Source: Actinomycetes bacterium (GTDB lineage: Bacteria; Actinomycetota; Acidimicrobiia; Acidimicrobiales; SZUA-35). Taken from it: a stretch of 38,529 bases of DNA. A program made the position numbers and the translations under genes. The notes under the pieces are model-generated. The model was not told the DNA's origin, did no database searches, and was given only the letters and a program-made list of their open reading frames with translations. This document shows, one piece after another, positions 1 to 8,705 of the stretch; position 1 is the stretch's first letter; the number at the start of each line of letters is the position of its first letter. The DNA lies in the NCBI GenBank assembly GCA_024227975.1, contig JAAETV010000214.1:1-38529 (forward strand), written 5' to 3'.

Positions 1-1
1 G

Positions 2-2011
2 AAGACTGCGGGGTCACCGTTGGGCCTTGCCGATGGTGGGAGTCGATCGCCGGTGGTGGTTCTGGGTGGGCCGCACGAGAAGTCAGTGCCCGTGAGCGAG
101 ATCCGAGAGCTGGAGGCAGCTGATGTGGCCTCCCTGATCTGTCGGGCCATGGACGAAGAGTGGCGAACCGAGAGAGAAGGCCAGTGGCTGCCCCTCCGTC
201 TCCAGGACATCGCAGTACTGATCCCATCTCGATTGTCGTTGCCGGCCCTGGAGACGGCGTTCTCGGCTGCCAACCTGCCCTTCCGGCCCGAGACCAGCTC
301 CCTGGTCTACGCCACCCAGGAGGTTCGCGACGTGATGGCTGGGGTCCGAGCCGTCGTCGATCCTTCGAGCTCGGTCGACGTCGTCGCCGCCCTCCGCTCG
401 GGGCTGTTCGCCGTTGGCGACGATCAGCTCTTGGCTTGGCATCAGGCTGGGGGATCCTGGGATTACACGACCATCGACCTACGAGAGAGCCCGGCCCAAT
501 TGGCGGCCCCACTGGTGGCCGAGACGTTTGCCGCCTTGGCCACCTGGCACCAGGAACGCTGGTGGATGGACCCGTCGGCCCTGATCGAACGCATCGTTGT
601 CGAGCGTCGACTGAGAGAAGCAGCGTTGGCCGAGCCCCGACCCCGTGATCGGTGGCGTCGCTACCGGTTCCTGGCCGAACAGGCCCGCCAGTTCACGGCA
701 ACCATGGGGGGTGACCTTCACGACTTCGTGGCCTGGGTCGAGATCCAGTCGAGCGACCTGGCCCGGGTGACCGAACCTGTTCCCGCCGAACCAGATGACG
801 ACGCCGTCAGGGTGCTGACCATCCATGGCTCCAAGGGTTTGGAGTTCCCCATGGTGGTTCTCGCCGGGGCCCCGACCCAGGAACGGAATCGGGCTGGAGG
901 AGCACAAGTCTTGTTCCCTGAACACGGTGCCCCCGAGGTGAGCTTGTCCAAAGGGAAGGCGACCGAGTTCTATGATGTACACGCCTCGGTTGAGGAAGTA
1001 CTCGACGGATTCGAGCGGGTTCGCCTTCACTATGTTGGCGCTACCAGGGCCCGCGATGTGCTGGTCATGAGCGCTCACCACAAAGAGGGCAACATCCAGA
1101 GTGCCGGTCGTCGTACCTGGGAGGCCCTGGAGCACTGTGCGGGATGGCGGCCCTTTGAGCGATCTGGTGATGAGCGCTACCAGGTCGAACCACCGACCCA
1201 GCTGCGCCTCACGCCGGCCGCCTATGGGGAGACAGAAGCCGTCTGGCAGGCTGAACAGGAACGCCTCCTCCAACGCAATACCGATGTCCGGACGTTCTCC
1301 GCCACCACGGTCAGCGACCTGATTGGTACTGCTCGTCCCCTATTGACTGGAGATTCGACCTCGACCCCGACCGAGTGGTCCTCGTCCTCGCCGTCGGCTG
1401 GTCGGGAGGCGGCTGCTACTTGGCGCGCCGGTGGGGGAGGGGCAGCCGTCGGCTCGGCCGTACATGCTGTGCTTCAACATCTAGACCTCGCCCAACCCGT
1501 CGGGGTCGACGAGTTGGTGGCTCGTCATGCCGAGCGGGAGGGGGTGGCCGAGCTGACGGGCATCGTTGGTGAACTGGTGGCGGCCACCCTTGAAGCCCCA
1601 ACCCTTGCCCTGGCCAAGACCAGGCGCCACTGGCGCGAGCTCTATGTTGCTGCCCCTCTCGGTGATCGCCTGATCGAAGGGTTCATCGACCTCTGCATCG
1701 AAGGCCCGGAGGGCTTGATCGTCGTCGACTACAAGACCGACCTGGTACCGACCACAGAAGCTGTCGAGGCCAAGCTCCAGCGCTACCAATACCAGGCCGG
1801 AACCTACGCCCTCGGCCTGGAGGCGGTGACGGGCCGGGTGCCTGCGGATTGCCGTTTCCTGTTCGTTGGCCAAGACGGCGTCGTCGAGCGGTCGGTGCCC
1901 GATCTGGCGATGGTCATGGAGACCATCAGGGCCGAGCTCGCTCCGGGTTCGCGGTTCGAGATGACAAACGACGACCATCGAGGTCGGCGCCCCACGAGCC
2001 GCTGGAGCTAG
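2..2011 (+). CDS. AddA/RecB-like UvrD-family helicase with C-terminal PD-(D/E)XK nuclease (5' truncated)
   Basis: This is the C-terminal part of a double-strand-break-processing helicase-nuclease. The frame is open from base 2, so the true start and the Walker A motor half lie outside the window; a TTG at 20 is only the first possible internal start. Counting from that TTG, helicase motif V (VLTIHGSKGLEFPMVVLAG) lies near residues 266-284 and motif VI (HYVGATRARDVLVMSAH) near 343-359. A RecB-type nuclease follows: GSAVHAVLQ supplies the metal-ligand His, then D557 (GFID) and D570-x-K572 (VDYKTD), so the nuclease looks intact. The family unwinds and resects DNA ends for homologous recombination. 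An AddB-like partner may lie just upstream, outside the window. The stop codon overlaps the stop of the convergent DUF2510 gene by three bases. Whether it is AddA, AdnA or another UvrD/RecB type cannot be decided without the N-terminus. Confidence 0.9.
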   Translation, partial: KTAGSPLGLADGGSRSPVVVLGGPHEKSVPVSEIRELEAADVASLICRAMDEEWRTEREGQWLPLRLQDIAVLIPSRLSLPALETAFSAANLPFRPETSSLVYATQEVRDVMAGVRAVVDPSSSVDVVAALRSGLFAVGDDQLLAWHQAGGSWDYTTIDLRESPAQLAAPLVAETFAALATWHQERWWMDPSALIERIVVERRLREAALAEPRPRDRWRRYRFLAEQARQFTATMGGDLHDFVAWVEIQSSDLARVTEPVPAEPDDDAVRVLTIHGSKGLEFPMVVLAGAPTQERNRAGGAQVLFPEHGAPEVSLSKGKATEFYDVHASVEEVLDGFERVRLHYVGATRARDVLVMSAHHKEGNIQSAGRRTWEALEHCAGWRPFERSGDERYQVEPPTQLRLTPAAYGETEAVWQAEQERLLQRNTDVRTFSATTVSDLIGTARPLLTGDSTSTPTEWSSSSPSAGREAAATWRAGGGGAAVGSAVHAVLQHLDLAQPVGVDELVARHAEREGVAELTGIVGELVAATLEAPTLALAKTRRHWRELYVAAPLGDRLIEGFIDLCIEGPEGLIVVDYKTDLVPTTEAVEAKLQRYQYQAGTYALGLEAVTGRVPADCRFLFVGQDGVVERSVPDLAMVMETIRAELAPGSRFEMTNDDHRGRRPTSRWS

Positions 2012-2181
2012 GAGTCGATCGGGATGTAGAAGCAACCCTCACAGGGGGTCGGACCGAAATGGGTCACATGCCCCGTCCAGCCAGACCCATCAAAGTAGCG
2101 GAAGCGATGCTCCCGATCGGGATCGGGATACCAACCGGCTTCGGTCAGATCCAGAGCGTGTTGTCCGCCTACAAGTGCCAT
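2008..2181 (-). CDS. Small DUF2510 protein
   Basis: A 57-residue protein consisting almost entirely of one DUF2510 motif (AGWYPDPDREHRFRYFDGSGWTGHV), the short Trp/Gly/Pro-rich module common in actinobacteria, often at the N-terminus of membrane proteins. Its function is unknown. I chose the ATG at 2181 because a GGAG and a GGGG lie just upstream on the coding strand. The frame stays open to another ATG at 2271, giving 87 residues, but that start has no visible ribosome site. No signal peptide or membrane helix is present. A Cys pair (PCEGC) follows the motif. The 3' end overlaps the stop codon of the helicase-nuclease gene, and the gene points the same way as the RecB-family nuclease upstream of it. 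It could be an adaptor, but nothing in the sequence shows that. Confidence 0.6.
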   Translation of the reverse strand: MALVGGQHALDLTEAGWYPDPDREHRFRYFDGSGWTGHVTHFGPTPCEGCFYIPIDS

Positions 2182-2347
2182 GGTCCCCACATCTCCGTTG
2201 ATGCCGGATTGTTCCCGATCCACAGGCCGATGCTCGTGGCCTAGCTCGATCGATAGTCCCGCGACGATCATCGGTCGCCAGGGCGGAAATCTTTAGCGTC
2301 GTGCCGGTGAGTTTGCCCGGCGAGGTTGGGTGCCGTTGCCAACCCGG

Positions 2348-3175
2348 TCAAGCGACCAGGGTTGCGGCTGCGGGGGCATGAGCTGGCAGGGTGCCCTCGC
2401 TGGCTCGCTTGGTCAACTCACAGCGTCCCTCGGGGCATTGGTCGATGAAGGGACACCAACCGCACAAGACCCCAGTCTTGGGGGCGAACTCATCGTTGGC
2501 ACAGGCGGTGGAGATATCGACCCAGGTCTCAGCCAGTTTGCCCTCGGCCTCCTCGATCCGGCGGTCGGTCACGGCAACATCGAGGATGCGCTGGCCGAGG
2601 TAGAGAAGGCGGGCCTGCTCTGGCTGCTCGTTCGCCGACTGGGTCAGAGCCGCGGCGTAGAGCATCACCTGTTGGAGCTTGTCCGAGCGCCACCTCACTC
2701 CGGGGAGGGCGCCTGACTTGTAGTCGCTGACGACCAGCTTGTCTGCCATCCGGTCGACGCGGTCGATGATGCCGACGAAGGGCACACTGCCAAGGGTCAC
2801 CGCCACCTTCTGTTCTGTGGCGACGACGTCGACCTGGGCCGGGTCCTCCAGCTCCCACAGGCCGGTGACGGCCAGCCAGGCCTGCCAGCGGAAGGCTCGG
2901 GACTCGCCATCATCGAGCTCCAGGGACAGGTAATCCTCGTCGGTGGCGAAATCTGGCCAGAGCTCACGGGCCAGGGCCTTGGCCTGATCGAGGGTGCGGT
3001 GGACGGGAGGGAGTCCGCACAAGTACTCCAGGACCCGGTGAGTGAAGGAGCCGACTAGGGCGGCTTGGCCTGACGGCTCAGGTTGACGCTCGACATACTT
3101 GAAATGCCAGCGGCGCGGGCACTGCTCGAAAGCGGCGGCCGAGGACGGCGAGAGATGGTGTGGGAGCTCGGCCAT
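2348..3175 (-). CDS. RecB-family PD-(D/E)XK exonuclease with Fe-S cluster cysteines
   Basis: A stand-alone nuclease of the RecB/Cas4-like PD-(D/E)XK family, 275 residues. Catalytic elements: His46 in GSFTHRVLE, Asp in GIIDRVDR near residue 138, and DYKS near 150, followed by QVMLYAAAL (the conserved Gln/Tyr helix). Cys19 (FEQCPRRW) plus three cysteines near 244-253 (LCGWCPFIDQC) match the C...CxxC...C layout that binds a 4Fe-4S cluster in AddB and Cas4 proteins. The likely role is DNA-end processing, fitting the helicase-nuclease gene nearby. I prefer the ATG at 3175 because the family's conserved region starts right after it. A GTG at 3262 sits immediately after the stop of the upstream gene and would add a 29-residue Pro/Ser-rich tail, so a coupled longer form is possible. 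There is no adjacent cas gene or repeat array. Confidence 0.85.
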   Translation of the reverse strand: MAELPHHLSPSSAAAFEQCPRRWHFKYVERQPEPSGQAALVGSFTHRVLEYLCGLPPVHRTLDQAKALARELWPDFATDEDYLSLELDDGESRAFRWQAWLAVTGLWELEDPAQVDVVATEQKVAVTLGSVPFVGIIDRVDRMADKLVVSDYKSGALPGVRWRSDKLQQVMLYAAALTQSANEQPEQARLLYLGQRILDVAVTDRRIEEAEGKLAETWVDISTACANDEFAPKTGVLCGWCPFIDQCPEGRCELTKRASEGTLPAHAPAAATLVA

Positions 3176-3262
3176 AGGGGAGATCTTTACCGATGGGTGT
3201 GACACTGTGAGGGATTCAGGTCCGGAAACCGGCCCAGCAGCGGGTTCTCGGGCCGGGACCAC

Positions 3263-4555
3263 TCAAAACGAGCGACTACCTCGACCTCCCCGTCGTCCGA
3301 AGGAGCGGCTACCGCTTGCTCGTGGACGGCGACGGCTCGATGAGCTCCCACCGCGGCGTAGTACTCCTCCGCCGAGGCCCCCACCTGTACTCCTGGAGCT
3401 GTAGGACGGGGTTCGGCGCTGGGATCGTCGGGACCGTGAGCCACCTCCGAGGCCTCCACTGCCTAGAACGATGCCGCCGAGAACCCCGCCGAGGCCGCCG
3501 AGGCCCCCACCTCGTCGTCTGGGCTGCTGATAGCGAGTTTGGCTGCGGGGATCGGGGTCGCCGGGGAGGACGGACTCATCTGGCCCGAGGGCTGGCTGGT
3601 CCCGGTCAGACGATGACGGAGCAGGTGGTACTCCAGTGGGAGAAGCCTCGGCCTTGGCCTGGATCTCAGCCGGGCTGGGCGGTACCGGGCGGCCCTCGAG
3701 CTTGGCCTCGATTGACTCGAACTGCCATTCGGCGTGGTCGATCTTGTCGTCCAGGGCATCGATCTCGCTGGCTGACGTCGCCTCGCCGATTGATCGGCTG
3801 ACTTCCTGGTAGGCAGCGCTGGCTTGCTCGTAGGTACTGATGAGCTCGGGATCGCCGGATCCGATGACCCGGTCTCCCAACGAGAGGACATGATCGGCGT
3901 TGTCGCGCAGTTGTTCTGTGATCTCGGCCCTATCGGCTTCGAGCTCAGCCGCCGCTTCCTCCTTGGCCTTGCTTCGCCGGCGCCAGGAGCGGAAGAGGAG
4001 GAACCCACCCCCGCCTGCGGCGACGACGAGCAGGACCCGCCCAATGCCGATCCCGCCCGAGGACCCGGAGGACCCCGACGGTGGGCTCGTGGTCGATGGC
4101 GACGTCACCGATCCTGCCGATTGACCGAGGGCAGACGAAAAGGAGTCGACTCCGTCGGCGATGGCCCCTGAAGCGAGCTGGTCGAAGCTGGCATCGAGGC
4201 CGTTCTCAATCGTGTCGTCGTCAATCCACTCCGAGGCGGCGGCGACTCCTGATCGGCTCAGGACCAGGACAGTCCGGAAGGGGGAGCCAACATCATCAAG
4301 GTAGAGGGACAGCGAATCGGCCAGGGGTGCTGGTTCCTCTTCTGAGTCGATCCAGACGAAGGCGATACCACGGCCGTTTGCATCTTCGATGGCGGCTTCC
4401 TCTGCTCCGCTCAGCCCCGTTTCGACATAGCGGCCGGTGGCATCGAGCTCGTCAGCGATATCGGCCACCGAGACCTGGGTGGGAGCAGCCCCCGTCGGCC
4501 CGACCAACCCCAGCAGAGCCAACAACATCACGAGTATCCCGAACAACCAGCGCAC
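3263..4555 (-). CDS. Secreted TPM-domain-like membrane protein with Gly/Arg-rich tail
   Basis: A 430-residue protein with a signal peptide (residues 1-23, WLFGILVMLLALLGLV core), an extracytoplasmic alpha/beta domain resembling the TPM (DUF477) fold at about 24-140, a Ser/Thr/Gly linker, one membrane helix at about 168-188 (VLLVVAAGGGGFLLF), an Arg/Lys stop-transfer, a charged coiled coil near 195-290, and a Pro/Ser segment. It ends in a long Gly/Ser/Arg-rich tail with repeated RSF motifs. TPM proteins are linked to membrane-protein quality control, for example photosystem II repair in plants; the bacterial role is unclear. I start at the GTG at 4555, where the signal peptide begins. A TTG at 4615 would add 20 residues ahead of it. 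The basic, Gly-rich cytoplasmic tail could bind nucleic acid or phospholipid, but this is speculation. Confidence 0.65.
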   Translation of the reverse strand: MRWLFGILVMLLALLGLVGPTGAAPTQVSVADIADELDATGRYVETGLSGAEEAAIEDANGRGIAFVWIDSEEEPAPLADSLSLYLDDVGSPFRTVLVLSRSGVAAASEWIDDDTIENGLDASFDQLASGAIADGVDSFSSALGQSAGSVTSPSTTSPPSGSSGSSGGIGIGRVLLVVAAGGGGFLLFRSWRRRSKAKEEAAAELEADRAEITEQLRDNADHVLSLGDRVIGSGDPELISTYEQASAAYQEVSRSIGEATSASEIDALDDKIDHAEWQFESIEAKLEGRPVPPSPAEIQAKAEASPTGVPPAPSSSDRDQPALGPDESVLPGDPDPRSQTRYQQPRRRGGGLGGLGGVLGGIVLGSGGLGGGSRSRRSQRRTPSYSSRSTGGGLGGGVLRRGGSSSSRRRPRASGSRSFGRRGGRGSRSF

Positions 4556-4674
4556 GGCCCAGAGCCTACCGGCGTCCCGACACCAGCCCGGTAGCCCCCG
4601 TGGCGTGGGCAACAATCATGGTGATGGTTTAGGCTGCATCAACAGGCGGGGGCCAAACACATACAGGGGGATAG

Positions 4675-5943
4675 ATGCGATTCGATTTCGCACACCACCA
4701 CTTCAATCGTCGCGACGCGATCAGGTTGGGGGCTGCAGGCGCGGTAGCAGCTGCCGCTACCGGAGTGGCTGGAGTCAATCCGGCAGGGGCAAGGGGCCGC
4801 GACGACGATGATGATGATGATGACGACGATCACAACGACCATGGTCATCATGAGGACTGCAGCAGATTCAACGATGACATCTTTGACTACGCCGCTGTCA
4901 TCGAGGGTGGCTACTGGGTGAGTCCCTATGGTCCCGGCGATGGGCGGGGAACCTTCAACGAGGTGACCCCCGAACGGACGGCCAAAGCGCTGAAGATCCT
5001 CAAGCGGGGCAAGCCCGTGCACACCTACCAGATGGGGGAGCAGATGTTCAATGGCTTCCCCGCCTTCCCCAGCGAACCTCCCCGTCTCCACGATATGTCC
5101 CTCTATGTCTTTGGCTACAAGGCAGCCCCCGAATTCGTAGCCGGGGGTGGTATCCAGTCGGGAATAGTCCCGTTCGGGCCGAACGGGGTCATCGGCCATG
5201 AGGAGCGGTTCGCTGAGAACTTCACCTTCCAGATCGCATCCCAGATCGATGGTCTCGGCCACGTCGGCATCGCCACCGGTGACAGCCGGGGTGGTTGGTT
5301 CTACAACGACAACTACGCCGCCGACCTGATCAGCCCGACCGGGCTGACCCATCTCGGCAACGAGACGATGGGGCCGCTGGTGACCAGGGGCGTGATCCTG
5401 GACATCTTGGGCTTGAAGATGGCATCCGACGCCACCGATACCTACTCCTTCGATGACCGGGGCAATGCCATGTTGAACGGCAACTACCGGATCACGTGTG
5501 CCGACATCCAGAACGCCATGCGTCGTCAGCGGATTCGTAAGCCGATCGGGGCCGGCGATGTACCCATTCTCCGAACCGGATGGACCCACCTGGCCCACGG
5601 TGATGCCGACGACCAAGTCGCATACTTGGCCGAGGAGCCAGGTATCTATCTGGCCGAGGCCCGCTACTTCCAGGACAAGAAGGTGGCCATGGTGGCCGGC
5701 GACACCTGGGGGCTCGAGGTTCTCAACGAGGACGTCACCGGCGGCTATGCCTTCCCCTGCCACCAGGAGCTGTTCGGCAAGACCGGGATCCGCATCGGCG
5801 AGTCGTTCGTCTGTGAAGCAGCGGTCGCCGATCATGTCTATGAGGGTGTGCTGGTTGTCACCCCGGAGAACGTGCCCGGCGCCACCTGTGGGTCGAGTGC
5901 CCCCGCCTTCCTCGGCCAGCCCGGCCGCGAGCCTCGCGATTGA
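4675..5943 (+). CDS. Tat-exported cyclase-family (kynurenine formamidase-like) metal hydrolase
   Basis: A 422-residue member of the putative cyclase family (PF04199, related to kynurenine formamidase KynB), metal-dependent amide or ester hydrolases. The N-terminus carries a twin-arginine signal (NRRDAIRLG, Arg12-Arg13, then an Ala-rich core to about residue 40), so it is probably exported folded with its metal. Directly after the signal comes an Asp run of ten followed by HNDHGHHEDC, a potential metal-binding tract. The metal-site motif appears as SQIDGLGHVG, in place of the HxGTHxDxPxH of small KynB enzymes; this variant is typical of the longer members. The ATG is preceded by AGGGGG. It converges on the DUF1501/DUF1800 pair, with a hairpin between them. 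The substrate is unknown. Confidence 0.82.
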   Translation: MRFDFAHHHFNRRDAIRLGAAGAVAAAATGVAGVNPAGARGRDDDDDDDDDDHNDHGHHEDCSRFNDDIFDYAAVIEGGYWVSPYGPGDGRGTFNEVTPERTAKALKILKRGKPVHTYQMGEQMFNGFPAFPSEPPRLHDMSLYVFGYKAAPEFVAGGGIQSGIVPFGPNGVIGHEERFAENFTFQIASQIDGLGHVGIATGDSRGGWFYNDNYAADLISPTGLTHLGNETMGPLVTRGVILDILGLKMASDATDTYSFDDRGNAMLNGNYRITCADIQNAMRRQRIRKPIGAGDVPILRTGWTHLAHGDADDQVAYLAEEPGIYLAEARYFQDKKVAMVAGDTWGLEVLNEDVTGGYAFPCHQELFGKTGIRIGESFVCEAAVADHVYEGVLVVTPENVPGATCGSSAPAFLGQPGREPRD

Positions 5944-5984
5944 GCGGCAGGCAAGTTCACTGAACCGAGCGCTTCGCCAGAGTA

Positions 5985-6016
5985 CGACCCGGTGCCTGAT
6001 GGTGGGCACCGGGTCG
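5985..6016. terminator. 12-bp perfect hairpin between convergent genes
   Basis: CGACCCGGTGCC pairs perfectly with GGCACCGGGTCG across an 8-base loop. It lies between the stop codons of the convergent cyclase-family and DUF1501 genes, so it could act on both strands. There is no T-run on either side; such hairpins are common at actinobacterial 3' ends, but termination itself is inferred. Confidence 0.6.
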
Positions 6017-6030
6017 AGGCCCAAGGCTGA

Positions 6031-7386
6031 CTAGAAGAGGGGCAGGATCTCGGGTTGGCCGGGGAGGACCGAGCTCGCCTCGATACCGAGCCAGCCCTGG
6101 GCCAGGGTCGCGAGATAGGCGTCGAAGGGAACCTCGGTAGTGAGGTTGCCGTTGTCGTCGAGCCCATCGATGGGTGACGGCACCCCATATCGTCCGGGAC
6201 TGATCGGCCCGGCCACCATCATCACTGACCCAGCACCATGATCGGTGCCCCGATCGTTCTCGGCCACCCGGCGCCCGAACTCGCTGGTCGTTGCGACCAG
6301 GACCCGGTCGGCGGCCCCGTCCACTTCCATCTGTTGGAGGAAGCCGGCGATCGAAGCATCGAGTTGGGCCATCAGCTGGCTATGACGATTCAGGTGGTTC
6401 TCGTGGGTGTCGAAGCCCCCGATGGATGCATGTACCAGCCTCACCCCGACATCGGCTGCGATCAGGTCGGCGGCCAGGCTGAGCTGGCCTCCGAGACGGC
6501 CCCCGTCGGTGAACATCGGGTTGGTCTCGTCGTTCTCCCGCTCGAACTGGGAGTTGAGGGTGGCTCCCAATTCCAGGAGCTGGAGCCAGGACGACCCGAC
6601 AACACCGGCCATCGTCGACTCATCGAGGCTGAACGACCGGAGGCTGTCGTGGTAGCCCAACAGGAGCTCATCATCGCCGCCAACCAGGTACTGGAGGGCA
6701 TTCAGATTGTCCAAGGCCAAGGTCGAGGCCGAGGAGTTGGCGAATCGGGGGGTGTTGCCACCAACCGAGAGCCCAACGAGGGGGGACCCGTTGTTCACCG
6801 TGTCCGACAGGCGGGCCAGGAAGCCGCTGCGAAGACCGTTGGTGCCGTCGATGTCGCCTGCGTCCCAGCGTTGGACCATCTCGAAATGGGACAGGGTGCC
6901 ATCGACGGGCCCAACTCCTTCGACGAGGGCAAGGCCCCGCTGATGGAGGCGGGTCAGGTTCGGGTTGAGGCCGACCTCGGTGTCGACGGGGAGGACCTCT
7001 TCGGGCGCGATGGCGATGTTGGGTCGCAGGTCGTAGTACGTACCGCGGTTGTAGGGAACGACGGTGGAGAGGCCATCGTTGCCGCCAGCCAGCTCGATCA
7101 GCACCAGGACCCGGTTGTCGACTGCCCCGGCCAGGAGCTGACCCGCGGTCTCGGGAGCGACATTGGGTCTGGTGACAACGCCGACCTGGGTGCTTGGTTG
7201 CTCGAGCGTAGGGGCTACTTCAACTGTCTTGTCTCGGCCTGAGTAGATGACGGCCCCACCAGCGGCGGTTGCCCCTCCGGCCACCAATACCTGGAGGAAG
7301 CGACGACGATCGAGGAAACGAACGTCGTCCTCTTCGCCGTCATCGTCGTAGTGGTGATCGAGGTCGTCATCCTGTGGGCCGCTCAT
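6031..7386 (-). CDS. DUF1501 protein with Tat signal
   Basis: A 451-residue DUF1501 (PF07394) protein. Family hallmarks: LIELAGGNDGLSTVVPY near residues 92-108, the DLRPNIAI segment, SHFEMVQRWDAG, and the C-terminal ATTSEFGRRVAENDRGTDHGAG stretch, which resembles the metal-site end of alkaline-phosphatase-like sulfatases. A twin-arginine motif (DRRRFLQVL, Arg27-Arg29) and a hydrophobic Ala/Gly core show export by Tat. Before it is an unusual acidic n-region (DDDLDHHYDDDGEEDD). Its ATG overlaps the stop of the upstream DUF1800 gene (ATGA), so the two are translated together. DUF1501 and DUF1800 genes are commonly paired in bacteria; their function is not established, though a hydrolase role at the cell surface is plausible. 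Confidence 0.88.
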   Translation of the reverse strand: MSGPQDDDLDHHYDDDGEEDDVRFLDRRRFLQVLVAGGATAAGGAVIYSGRDKTVEVAPTLEQPSTQVGVVTRPNVAPETAGQLLAGAVDNRVLVLIELAGGNDGLSTVVPYNRGTYYDLRPNIAIAPEEVLPVDTEVGLNPNLTRLHQRGLALVEGVGPVDGTLSHFEMVQRWDAGDIDGTNGLRSGFLARLSDTVNNGSPLVGLSVGGNTPRFANSSASTLALDNLNALQYLVGGDDELLLGYHDSLRSFSLDESTMAGVVGSSWLQLLELGATLNSQFERENDETNPMFTDGGRLGGQLSLAADLIAADVGVRLVHASIGGFDTHENHLNRHSQLMAQLDASIAGFLQQMEVDGAADRVLVATTSEFGRRVAENDRGTDHGAGSVMMVAGPISPGRYGVPSPIDGLDDNGNLTTEVPFDAYLATLAQGWLGIEASSVLPGQPEILPLF

Positions 7387-8612
7387 ATCAGCTGGAACTC
7401 TGGACTGCTGAGGGCGAGACGCCAGCGAATCTGAGCGCGCCCCTCTTCGCCAAGGTCACGGCCGATGCCAACCCGATTCAAGGCATCCAAGGTGTCCTGA
7501 GTGACCGAGAAAAGGCCGCAGCGGTCGAGTACATGGTCGATGGTTCCCGGCATCGGCTCGTAGAGGTCGCCGAACCCGAACCCGAACACCAGCGAGCCCC
7601 GGTTCAGCATGGACCCTGGTTCGAGCCAGCGATTGTCGGTCGGCCAGCCGGCAACGTTCGGGGGTTCGTAGGGGACCTGGCCGAGGCGTCGCAAGGGGCC
7701 GGGTTGTTCGAGCTGGACGCCGACCACGCTAGCCAGGGCGGTATAGAACTCGAGGCCGGTTCGGGGCCTCGAGTAGTAAGTGTGCTCGAACTGGGGGTGG
7801 GTCACGATCGCCTCCACCAGGGGTCGGATCTCCAGGTTGTGGCTCTGCCACCAGCGACCCAGCGCGACCGCGGTATCACTGTCGAGCCAGCCTCCGGCCA
7901 GATAGTGCCACAGCTTGTTCGAGACGTAGGCGGCGGTAGCAACATCATCACAGAGGTGGTCGACAATCATGGCGGTGTCGAAGTTCGCCTGCTTGCCCCG
8001 GAACAGGAGAGGGGCGATGAACGATCTTTCCCGCTCGAAACGCACCTCGTTCGTATCACGGTCCACCACCCAACCAGCCAGGGCCCTGGCTGCGGTGCGC
8101 ACGTCGTCTTCGGAATGGTTGCCGAGACCTACGGTGAACAACTCCATCAGCTCCCGAGCCAGATTCTCGTTGGGATTCGACGCCTCCGAGCCGTCGCCAT
8201 CGAGATACTGGAGCAGGGCCCCGTCCACGACGAAGGCCTGGAGCAGGTCGCGGAAGTTGCCAAGGGCATGGATTCGCAACAACTCGAGTTGGCGACTGAC
8301 CAGGACGTCTGACGATACCCCCGTATGGCTCGTGGTGAGATGGGTGTGCCAGAACCACACCATGCGTTCGTAGAGGCCACTGGATGGGCTGATCATCCGA
8401 TCGACCCACCAGCTGATGATCTCGTCTCTTCCTTCTCGGGGCGGTCTTCCTGCATCGCCCTGGTCAGTGAGGACCTGGTCGACGGCCTCATCGAACGAGC
8501 GCTCCGAGAGCTCGTCGATGAGATCGGTGTCGATGATGAGTGATGTTCGCCTGAGAAGTCTGGCGACCCGGCTGCGACCCGGGTCCCTTTCAACCAGCTT
8601 CATGGCGGCCAT
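7383..8612 (-). CDS. DUF1800 protein
   Basis: A 409-residue DUF1800 (PF08811) protein, the usual partner of DUF1501. Recognisable features are HLLRRTS-like helix starts at the N-terminus, WWVDRMI, MVWFWHTHLTTS, NENLARELMELFTVG (a strongly conserved family block near residue 170), KLWHYLAGGWLDSD, and the C-terminal PPNVAGWP block. No Tat or Sec signal is visible: the first 25 residues are charged (KLVERDPGRSRVARLLRR). If it works with the Tat-exported DUF1501 protein it may be carried out as a complex. The chosen ATG at 8612 has a second ATG three codons later; neither has a clear ribosome site. Its TGA lies within the ATGA overlap with the DUF1501 start. Molecular function is unknown. Confidence 0.87.
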   Translation of the reverse strand: MAAMKLVERDPGRSRVARLLRRTSLIIDTDLIDELSERSFDEAVDQVLTDQGDAGRPPREGRDEIISWWVDRMISPSSGLYERMVWFWHTHLTTSHTGVSSDVLVSRQLELLRIHALGNFRDLLQAFVVDGALLQYLDGDGSEASNPNENLARELMELFTVGLGNHSEDDVRTAARALAGWVVDRDTNEVRFERERSFIAPLLFRGKQANFDTAMIVDHLCDDVATAAYVSNKLWHYLAGGWLDSDTAVALGRWWQSHNLEIRPLVEAIVTHPQFEHTYYSRPRTGLEFYTALASVVGVQLEQPGPLRRLGQVPYEPPNVAGWPTDNRWLEPGSMLNRGSLVFGFGFGDLYEPMPGTIDHVLDRCGLFSVTQDTLDALNRVGIGRDLGEEGRAQIRWRLALSSPEFQLI

Positions 8613-8705
8613 TGTATTGAGACCGTCATGAAGCGCCAGCCGGCATACATGAAGCTTCCCGGATGTAGACGAAACTCCTGGTCAGGGGGGTGCGACGGGG
8701 CCAGT

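Noticed and set aside
2348..3175. Cas4 of a CRISPR-Cas system
   Set aside because: The Fe-S nuclease resembles Cas4, but there is no repeat array and no other cas gene in the window.
4639..6024. Long minus-strand frame of about 461 codons opposite the cyclase-family gene
   Set aside because: It is the complement of the Asp/His-rich coding sequence, producing a poly-Ile/Val stretch with no family features, while the plus strand has a ribosome site, Tat signal and recognisable domain.
6238..7242. Long plus-strand frame opposite DUF1501
   Set aside because: DUF1501 family motifs are clear on the minus strand; the plus frame is a low-complexity shadow.
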